Below, piece by piece: positions 1-4,911 of a stretch of DNA of 12,538 nt (position 1 is the stretch's first letter; each line of letters starts with the position of its first letter). The DNA is taken from assembly GCA_012841005.1 (NCBI GenBank), contig DUVO01000010.1, forward strand, positions 1-12,538, given 5' to 3'. Made by a program: the position numbers and the translations under genes. The notes below the pieces were generated by a model. The model had not been told where the DNA came from. It saw nothing but the letters and a program-made list of their open reading frames with translations, and did not search any database. The stretch is from Bacillota bacterium. GTDB taxonomy: Bacteria; Bacillota; DTU030.

Positions 1-1127
1 ATGGGCACTTCGATCAGGCCGGTGTTTCTTATCTTGCCCACCAGGGAAAAAACCTTCGTCCCCGGGCTGTTTTCACGGCCAATGGAACGAAACCACCCGG
101 CCCCCCGGTTGATTATTACCGGTATATTGGCCCAGGTTTCCACATTATTGAGGGCCGTCGGCTTTTCCCACAGCCCCCTCTCCACAGAACGAATATACTT
201 GACCCGGGGCTCGCCAACCCTTCCCTCTATAGAAGCCATTAGAGCAGTGGATTCACCGCACACAAAGGCCCCCCCGCCCCTGACAATCTGGATATCAAAA
301 TTGAAGCCTTTCTGCAAGATATTCCGGCCCAAAAAACCCCGCTTTCGTGCCTCCTGGAGGGCAGTAGTCATGTTCTTAATGGCCAGAGAATACTCATCCC
401 TGATGTAGATAAAGCCGACTTCAGCACCAATGGCATAAGCGCATATGAGCATCCCCTCAATCACACTATGGGGGTCCCCTTCCATTATGCTCCGATCCAT
501 AAAGGCCCCCGGATCCCCCTCATCGCCGTTGCAGACTACATATTTGGGAAAGACCCCAGCACTTTCGCACTGTTTCCACTTGACCCCCGTGGGAAAACCG
601 GCCCCACCCCTCCCCCGCAAGCCCGAGTTTTCAATTTCGGCAATTACTTCCCGGGGGGACATTGCAGTCAATACCTTTTGCAGGGCCTTGTAACCAGCCC
701 TCCCGATATAATCATCAATGGAGGCAGGATCAATTTCCCCGATATTGCGCAGGGCAATTTTAAATTGCCTTTTGTAAAATTCAGTTTCCCGGTGGGATTT
801 TACCCTCTCGCCTGTGGCAGAATCCAGGTAAAGGAGCCTGGTAATAATCTCATTATTGCACACAGACCGCGCAAAGATCTCATCGATATCCGTCGCCTTG
901 ACACCACAGTAGAATATATCATCAGGCTGGATTTTCACAATGGGGCCCTTCTCGCACAGGCCATTGCAACCGGTAGCTTTTAGCACCGGGTGTATTCTGG
1001 CCCTGATGCCGGACTCTTCTATTCTTTTTTTTAAACCCTTATATATCTCCAGACTGTTGTTGGCCAGACAGCCGGTCCCACAGCAGACGAGTACTGTCTT
1101 GACAGGTTTTCTCCCAAAAAATATCAC
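1..1127 (-). CDS. nuoF: NuoF/HymB-like NADH-binding flavoprotein subunit (3' end beyond window)
   Basis: I read this frame directly from the minus strand; it stays open to the left edge, so about 375 codons are visible and the C-terminus is missing. It starts with GTG at 1127, two bases after the nuoE-like stop, with AAGGGA just upstream, which implies translational coupling. Residues 1-90 form a thioredoxin-like domain with cysteines at 15/16, 20, 54 and 58, suited to a [2Fe-2S] cluster. The NuoF core follows, with the FMN motif GRGGAGFPTG (about 172-181), CNGDEGDPGAF (from 199) and the glycine-rich NADH stretch GGGAFVCGESTAL (about 284-296). This layout is typical of the beta subunit of NAD-dependent [FeFe]-hydrogenases (HydB/HymB). 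The C-terminal [4Fe-4S] site, and any extra ferredoxin domain, would lie outside. I infer that it exchanges electrons between NAD(H) and the iron-sulfur and tungsten subunits encoded upstream. Confidence 0.93.
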   Translation of the reverse strand, partial: MIFFGRKPVKTVLVCCGTGCLANNSLEIYKGLKKRIEESGIRARIHPVLKATGCNGLCEKGPIVKIQPDDIFYCGVKATDIDEIFARSVCNNEIITRLLYLDSATGERVKSHRETEFYKRQFKIALRNIGEIDPASIDDYIGRAGYKALQKVLTAMSPREVIAEIENSGLRGRGGAGFPTGVKWKQCESAGVFPKYVVCNGDEGDPGAFMDRSIMEGDPHSVIEGMLICAYAIGAEVGFIYIRDEYSLAIKNMTTALQEARKRGFLGRNILQKGFNFDIQIVRGGGAFVCGESTALMASIEGRVGEPRVKYIRSVERGLWEKPTALNNVETWANIPVIINRGAGWFRSIGRENSPGTKVFSLVGKIRNTGLIEVP

Positions 1128-1129
1128 TG

Positions 1130-1612
1130 TTATCCCTTCGCCTCCAATTCCTCCAGGATCTTACCCAGCGATGCCGGCGCTACCTTGCCGTAGTATTGAT
1201 CGTTAATGACCATTACAGGAGCCAGGGCGCAGGAACCAAGACAATTGACGGTTTCCAGGGAATATTTGCCATCGGCGGAGGTTTCCCCCGGTGCTATCTT
1301 TAAGAGCCGTTGAATTTCCTCAATAAGCAAACCGGACCCCCGGATATGGCAGGCGGTCCCGTCGCAAACCTTGATCACATACTGGCCCTTGGGTTCCAGG
1401 GTAAGGGCTTTATAAAAGGTAGCCATGCTGTAAAGCCTGCTCATTGGCACCGAAAAATGCTCCCGAACCAACCCCAAGACTTCCCGGGGCAGGTAATTAT
1501 ACTCCTTCTGGATATCCTGCAGGGCAGCCAGCAAAAACCGCTGTTCCCTGGGGTATTTTGTTATTATCTCCTTTGCCTGGGAAAGGCCTTCCCGGATGCT
1601 ACCCACTGGCAT
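1130..1612 (-). CDS. nuoE: NuoE/HymA-like thioredoxin-fold [2Fe-2S] subunit
   Basis: The product has 160 residues, normal for NuoE, HydC and HymA proteins. An N-terminal helical part (about 1-70, with the family-typical YLP and FSVPMSRLYSMATFY stretches) is followed by a thioredoxin-like domain whose four cysteines, C83-x4-C88 and C124-x3-C128, match the family's [2Fe-2S] ligands. It starts with ATG at 1612, behind AAGGTGG at 8 bases, 27 bases after the moaD-like gene. The NuoF-like start follows its stop by two bases. The protein pairs with the NuoF-like subunit to form the NADH-oxidising module. No other complex I genes are visible here, so the pair more likely serves the aldehyde oxidoreductase than a full complex I. 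The gene symbol names the family only. Confidence 0.95.
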   Translation of the reverse strand: MPVGSIREGLSQAKEIITKYPREQRFLLAALQDIQKEYNYLPREVLGLVREHFSVPMSRLYSMATFYKALTLEPKGQYVIKVCDGTACHIRGSGLLIEEIQRLLKIAPGETSADGKYSLETVNCLGSCALAPVMVINDQYYGKVAPASLGKILEELEAKG

Positions 1613-1639
1613 CTATACACCCACCTTCTCAAGATTGAA

Positions 1640-1909
1640 TTAGCCACCGGCCACGACAGGGAAGATCGAAACCTCATCCTCCTCATCCAGGACGGTATCA
1701 ACTCCGTCCAGGTGGACAATATTTCTCCCGTTAACAAGGATTATTACCCGGTCACTTACCTGGTTACCGGCCAGAACTGCCCCCCTAAAGGTATTTCCAT
1801 ATTTGTTGCTTAGATACAGGAGCAGTTCCCCCACCGTGCCGGAAAATTGGACTGTGTCCTCCCTTACTCCCGCACAATCCCTTATATGGGCAAAAAACTT
1901 CACCTTCAT
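1640..1909 (-). CDS. moaD: MoaD/ThiS-family sulfur carrier for tungsto/molybdopterin
   Basis: This is a small ubiquitin-fold protein of 89 residues ending in the exposed Gly-Gly (PVVAGG) that is adenylated and thiocarboxylated in MoaD-type carriers. MoaD delivers sulfur to molybdopterin synthase to build the dithiolene of the pterin cofactor. There are two in-frame ATG codons, at 1915 and 1909. The AAGGAG site is only 2 bases from the first but 8 from the second, and the second gives the usual MKVKFFA-type start, so I place the start at 1909. It lies just below a strong hairpin that separates it from the aldehyde oxidoreductase gene. MoaD-like genes are known beside AOR genes, for example in the Aromatoleum aor operon. 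It is probably dedicated to this enzyme's tungsten cofactor, but it could also serve the general pathway. Confidence 0.9.
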   Translation of the reverse strand: MKVKFFAHIRDCAGVREDTVQFSGTVGELLLYLSNKYGNTFRGAVLAGNQVSDRVIILVNGRNIVHLDGVDTVLDEEDEVSIFPVVAGG

Positions 1910-1927
1910 GTCCATTTCTCCTTAATA

Positions 1928-1971
1928 GTGATTACCTGCAGATCCCGGGAGGAAAAGCTGCAGGTAATCAC
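1928..1971. repeat. Perfect 14-bp inverted repeat between the AOR and moaD genes
   Basis: GTGATTACCTGCAG at 1928-1941 is exactly repeated as its reverse complement at 1958-1971, with a 16-base loop. It lies wholly between the AOR stop (1995) and the moaD Shine-Dalgarno site (1923-1918). No run of U follows it in the transcribed direction, so it does not look like an ordinary intrinsic terminator. In the mRNA it would form a very stable hairpin that could protect the 3' end of the upstream message, mark a processing site or lower downstream expression. A dimeric protein binding site is another possibility. Confidence 0.85.
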
Positions 1972-1994
1972 AGATTTGCCCTTCTATGCGCCCT

Positions 1995-3803
1995 CTACCG
2001 GAGGGAAAGCTCGGCCATTTTTTCCTCCGTCGGTACGCCATCCTCATTCCAACCCCTGACTACATAATATTCCTTGAGCATCACTTCCAGCTGGTTCACT
2101 TTGCCCCTGGCCGGTCCTGAAGGCAGGGGTTCCTCCAGGAGCCTTGGGGGCAAGGTATCATCGGCCTTGGTAAATCCAGCCCTGATGTTGAATAGCCGCT
2201 CCAGGTTCCAGATCCGCTCGCCAATCCGCAGAATTTCTTCATCTGTACAGCCCCAACCCACGGCCGCCCGCAGCATCCCGGCCAAATCCGGCAGCCCCAG
2301 GGCAAAGCTTGTAAAGAGACAGATCCCTGCCGAATCAAAGACTGCCGTCAGGTCCTGGAAGATCTTGAGCCACCCGGCTTTTTCATCGGTCACCAGGGGA
2401 TCGAGTTTTTCCGGGATACCCAGCACTTCCACAGAAGTCATATAGCCCCGGACATGGCACCCACCCCGGTTGGATGTGGCATAGGAGAGGCCCATACCCT
2501 GGACCCCTCTGGCATCGTAGGCGGGCATTTCCTGCTTTTTAACCGACATGGAAAGTTCCGAATGCCCCCATTTTTCCGCCAGCCGGTAGGATCCCAGGGC
2601 AAGCTGATCCCCGAAGCCATCCCGCATTCCCGTCATCCGGGTCAGTTCCACAATGGCTTCCGCGTCGCCGAAATTGAGTTCCCGGCCCACTTCCTCTTTG
2701 CTCAGGATGCCTTTTTCGTACATTTCCATGGCACAGGCGATAGTGGCGCCCATGGTAATGGGGTCAAGACCCAGTTCATTGCAGATGAAATTGGCCTGGC
2801 AAATGGCGGCCAGATCCCCTACCCCGCAAGCGGCACCGTAGGACCATTCGGCCTCATATTCGGGGCCCTCACCAAAGGACTTGAACTTGCCTTCCGGTAT
2901 TTTGGTAAGGCGGCCACAACCGATGGAACAGCCGAAGCAGCCCTTGTTCCTGATCAGGTATTTTTCCACCAGGGCTTCGCCGCTTATATTCTCGGCATGT
3001 TCAAAAATGCCGCCATCCCTCCAGTTCCGGGTCGGCAGCGCCCCCATTTGGTTGAGGATGTTCACCAGTACCCCCGTACCATAGGTGGGTAAGCCTTCAC
3101 CGGTGACTGGATGTGCCTTCAGTTTCCTTCTCGCTTCGGTGCAGACTTCCAGGAACTTTTCCGGATCGGCAACTTCTACCGATTTGCTTCCCCTCACCAC
3201 GACGGCCTTTAAGTTCTTGGCGCCCATGACGGCCCCCATACCGGTACGTCCCGCCGCCCTGTTTTTATCATTCATAACAGTGGCAAAAAGGACTCCTTTT
3301 TCTCCCGCCGGGCCAATGCAGGCAACCCTGGCATCTTCCCGGGTTTCTTCCAGCAATTTATCGGTGGTTTCAAATACATTTTTCCCCCAGAGATGTCCGG
3401 CAGGGCGCAGTTCCACCTTATCATCATCAATCCAGAGGTAAACCGGCTGATCCGCTTTTCCCTCAAAAATTATCCCATCATAGCCGGCAAACTTCAGTTC
3501 CGGGCCAAAATGTCCGCCGGAGTTGGCACACCCTATGGTTCCCGTCAAGGGTGCCTTGGCAATAACCATATATCTACCCGGACTGGCCGCCATAGTGCCG
3601 GTGAGGGGTCCGGTCATAAATATCAACTTGTTTTCGGGGCTCAAAGGGTCAACCCGGGGGTCGACTTCGTCCATCATAATCTTTGTTCCCAGGCCCCTGC
3701 CACCCAGGTACAACCTGGCATCACTCCGGGCGAGGGCTTCCTTTTTAATAGTTCCTTCGGAGAGATTAACCCGTAAAATGCATCCCGTCCAACCGATCAT
3801 CAT
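1995..3803 (-). CDS. aor: Aldehyde:ferredoxin oxidoreductase (tungsten/molybdenum bis-pterin enzyme)
   Basis: The 602-residue product has the normal length of the AOR family. These enzymes interconvert aldehydes and carboxylic acids at a tungsten (sometimes molybdenum) bis-pterin site next to a [4Fe-4S] cluster. The N-terminal AFOR domain carries MTGPLTGT and SPGRYMV near residues 63-80 and [20 protein letters not shown] around 91-110. The cluster ligands are C289-x2-C292-x3-C296 plus C495 in [27 protein letters not shown] (430-450) includes a histidine that should match the catalytic His of Pyrococcus furiosus AOR. The start ATG at 3803 overlaps the stop of the upstream ferredoxin-like gene (ATGA), with GGGAGGTGA as ribosome site. 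No twin-arginine or other signal peptide is seen, so it should be cytoplasmic. A BamB-like benzoyl-CoA reductase role is less likely, because the motifs are those of classical AOR. The exact aldehyde is not predictable. Confidence 0.96.
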   Translation of the reverse strand: MMIGWTGCILRVNLSEGTIKKEALARSDARLYLGGRGLGTKIMMDEVDPRVDPLSPENKLIFMTGPLTGTMAASPGRYMVIAKAPLTGTIGCANSGGHFGPELKFAGYDGIIFEGKADQPVYLWIDDDKVELRPAGHLWGKNVFETTDKLLEETREDARVACIGPAGEKGVLFATVMNDKNRAAGRTGMGAVMGAKNLKAVVVRGSKSVEVADPEKFLEVCTEARRKLKAHPVTGEGLPTYGTGVLVNILNQMGALPTRNWRDGGIFEHAENISGEALVEKYLIRNKGCFGCSIGCGRLTKIPEGKFKSFGEGPEYEAEWSYGAACGVGDLAAICQANFICNELGLDPITMGATIACAMEMYEKGILSKEEVGRELNFGDAEAIVELTRMTGMRDGFGDQLALGSYRLAEKWGHSELSMSVKKQEMPAYDARGVQGMGLSYATSNRGGCHVRGYMTSVEVLGIPEKLDPLVTDEKAGWLKIFQDLTAVFDSAGICLFTSFALGLPDLAGMLRAAVGWGCTDEEILRIGERIWNLERLFNIRAGFTKADDTLPPRLLEEPLPSGPARGKVNQLEVMLKEYYVVRGWNEDGVPTEEKMAELSLR

Positions 3804-4279
3804 TCACTCACCTCCCCGAATAACTCCTTGAATCTTTCCGCAATAACCTTCTTGCGCCTAATTGTACTGGGGGCGGCTTCCTTGAATTCGATGGCCCCTG
3901 ACGGGCAGAACTCGGCACATTTTGGTTCACCGTTGCAGAGATCGCATTTTACTACCTTCTTTTCCGTGGGACTGAAGGTAATGTTCCCCAGGGGACAGGC
4001 ACTCACACACAGCTTACACCCGATACACCTTTTTTCCTCAATGGCCACCATACCGTCTGCCCTTTTGGCAATGGCCCCTGTCGGGCATACCTTCATACAG
4101 GAAGGATCTTCACACTGCATGCACATCATCGGCACGGATATAGCTGCTTCATCGTACATAAGGACAGATACCCTTGCATTCTTGGGATTGAAGGCCTTGA
4201 TTTTGTTAAAAGAGCAAACAATCTCACAGGTCCTGCAGCCGATACATTTTTCCGGTGATAACATGAGGATTTTGCTCAA
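3800..4279 (-). CDS. Four-cluster ferredoxin-like electron transfer subunit of the AOR complex
   Basis: The product has 159 residues with sixteen cysteines in four groups: C12/15/18/22, C53/56/61/65, C85/88/91/95 and C112/115/121/125, each suited to a [4Fe-4S] cluster. This is the HycB/CooF/AorA type of polyferredoxin. The 4-base overlap with the AOR gene suggests an AorA-like partner that wires the tungsten site to the NuoEF-like module. There is no signal peptide. I take the TTG at 4279 as start: it is the only start codon before the first cysteine motif apart from ATG at 4264, which lacks a ribosome site and would leave very little protein before C12. A weak AGAGG lies 4 bases before the TTG, and a perfect AAGGAGGTGA lies farther upstream beyond a hairpin, an arrangement annotated separately. 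It is the first gene of the operon, after a long structured leader. Confidence 0.94.
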   Translation of the reverse strand: MSKILMLSPEKCIGCRTCEIVCSFNKIKAFNPKNARVSVLMYDEAAISVPMMCMQCEDPSCMKVCPTGAIAKRADGMVAIEEKRCIGCKLCVSACPLGNITFSPTEKKVVKCDLCNGEPKCAEFCPSGAIEFKEAAPSTIRRKKVIAERFKELFGEVSE

Positions 4280-4326
4280 TTAACCTCTGGTCACCGGCAA
4301 TATCCGGTGCCAGATCTCACCTCCTT
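4277..4326 (-). promoter_or_regulatory. Unusual translation start: distant perfect Shine-Dalgarno, hairpin, then TTG
   Basis: AAGGAGGTGA (4326-4317) fully complements the 16S rRNA tail but is 37 bases from the TTG start at 4279. The gap holds an 11-bp stem: TCTGG plus CACCGG (4314-4304) pairs with CCGGTG and CCAGA (4297-4286), with one bulged A and a six-base loop. If folded, the stem leaves only 8 unpaired bases between the Shine-Dalgarno site and TTG, which is ideal spacing. A local AGAGG (4288-4284) is partly inside the stem. This resembles the hairpin-accommodated ribosome sites known in T4-like phages (gene 25). The function is inferred. Confidence 0.5.
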
Positions 4327-4706
4327 TTCCTTACGTTGGATTCCCGGATACTTCCCGTCCTTCCACTCTTTACCCGGGTAACACCCCAGGGGGCACCGCA
4401 GCCGGCAACAGGCTTCCGTGGTTTTGACAAACCCTCCTTACGGTAACATAAAACACCTCCCGCCCTAAGGAGATATTGTTCCGGCAAAACCACAGTAGGC
4501 TTGCGTCCGACCAGTAAGCCGGTGCCCAATCTGTCTCTCTCCCCCTGCCGGTACCTGACCCGGCAGAGGCGAAATATTTTAAGAGCTGGCCTGGAATTGA
4601 AAGATGAGAAAAAGTCGCAGCTTGCGGGTGAAAAAAAGGACATCTGGAGTAGGAATTTTTATAAACCAGGTAAATGGTAATATTTTCATTCAATTAAATC
4701 TCTTTT
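4280..4706 (-). promoter_or_regulatory. Structured 5' leader of the AOR operon (candidate riboswitch)
   Basis: This stretch between the predicted transcription start and the first gene has no convincing long ORF. Strong minus-strand helices are: (a) 4569-4560 with 4551-4542, 10 bp, loop of 8; (b) GGGCACCG at 4527-4520 with CGGTGCCC at 4398-4391, 8 bp; (c) nested in b, GTGGTTTTG at 4493-4485 with CAAAACCAC at 4426-4418, 9 bp; (d) nested in c, CTCCTTA at 4472-4466 with TAAGGAG at 4440-4434, 7 bp; (e) 4390-4385 with 4378-4373; (f) the hairpin before the TTG start. The 137-base b-c-d tree with internal loops looks like an aptamer. Molybdenum/tungsten cofactor (Moco/Tuco) riboswitches are known ahead of such genes, which makes that class the first suspect, but I could not match its consensus from memory. 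No U-run follows, so control would more likely be translational. Confidence 0.5.
4438..4460 (-). other. Three-codon leader mini-ORF with strong ribosome site
   Basis: GGAGG at 4460-4456 stands 6 bases before ATG at 4449, which is followed by TTA, CCG and the stop TAA at 4440-4438. This is a textbook initiation site for a Met-Leu-Pro peptide. The stop is embedded in TAAGGAGGG, which is itself Shine-Dalgarno-like and paired in leader helix d. Ribosomes on this mini-ORF would open that helix, so it could couple translation to leader folding. It may also be a chance occurrence. Confidence 0.3.
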
Positions 4707-4715
4707 GATTTAATT
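4692..4715. repeat. AT-rich palindrome over the AOR operon start site (operator candidate)
   Basis: AATTAAATC and GATTTAATT form a perfect 9-bp inverted repeat around a 6-base centre. It overlaps the end of the predicted -10 element and the expected transcription start, where a bound repressor would block initiation. A hairpin at the mRNA 5' end is the alternative. The plus-strand tail (TTTTAG) is too short for a convincing terminator, and no plus-strand gene needs one. Confidence 0.5.
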
Positions 4716-4742
4716 TTAGCCCGGCGTTGAAAAAAATGTCAA
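4713..4742 (-). promoter_or_regulatory. Sigma-A promoter for the AOR operon
   Basis: On the minus strand a perfect TTGACA (4742-4737) is followed after 18 bases by TAAAAT (4718-4713), five of six matches to the -10 consensus. Transcription would start near 4706. It lies downstream of the mutS2 terminators and upstream of the leader, just where an operon promoter is expected. An AT-rich palindrome overlaps the -10 and start region. Confidence 0.7.
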
Positions 4743-4820
4743 TATTTAACTTCGAACATAACGCCACCACCGGGGTAACAGGAGGGATAGTCGCGACAGC
4801 TTTTTTTGCCCATTTTCCCG

Positions 4821-4867
4821 AAAAAAGGGCCATTGCCCGGCCAAAGAAAAAAGGCAACAGAAGCCTT
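4821..4867 (-). terminator. Two tandem terminator-like hairpins after mutS2
   Basis: First, AAGGC (4867-4863) pairs with GCCTT (4855-4851) and leads into TTTTCTTT. Second, GGGC (4838-4835) pairs with GCCC (4830-4827) around AATG and is followed by six T (4826-4821). Each stem is short, but both are GC-containing, run into T tracts and sit 45-90 bases beyond the mutS2 stop, so together they plausibly end the zapA-to-mutS2 transcript. Confidence 0.55.
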
Positions 4868-4911
4868 CCCTTCCTCCTGTCACCTTGCTTAACACCTGAC
4901 ACTCTAAGTAC

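Noticed and set aside
2454..3092. Long plus-strand ORF of 212 codons opposite the AOR gene (and a similar 211-codon ORF at 6710-7345 opposite mutS2)
   Set aside because: Both are antisense shadows of well-supported conserved genes, with no ribosome site or family resemblance.
1995..3803. Identification of the AOR gene as a BamB-type benzoyl-CoA reductase subunit
   Set aside because: NuoE/NuoF-like neighbours also occur in Bam operons, but the protein has classical AOR motifs and length, and no aromatic-degradation genes are in view.
4295..4311. Sigma-54-like promoter (TGGCAC followed by TTGC) just before the ferredoxin-like gene
   Set aside because: The spacing between the GG and GC elements is one base too long, the resulting transcript would have almost no leader, and the bases are better explained as one strand and loop of the 11-bp hairpin.
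4391..4527. Resemblance of the leader to a c-di-GMP-I riboswitch (GGACGCAA then GCC near 4508-4498)
   Set aside because: The string is short, the GNRA tetraloop hairpin and the conserved 5' CACGCACAGGGCAAACC element are absent, and the helix order does not fit. Cobalamin, T-box, SAM and TPP signature boxes are also not seen.
4317..4643. 108-codon minus-strand ORF across the leader
   Set aside because: ATG 4643 has no ribosome site, the composition is not protein-like and no family is recognisable; it runs through the strong RNA helices. Only its last 37 codons, from TTG 4430, deserve mention as a possible leader ORF.
4370..4902. Overlapping minus-strand ORFs of 107 and 70 codons between mutS2 and the AOR operon
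   Set aside because: They span terminators, the promoter and the leader, have no good ribosome sites and resemble no family I know.
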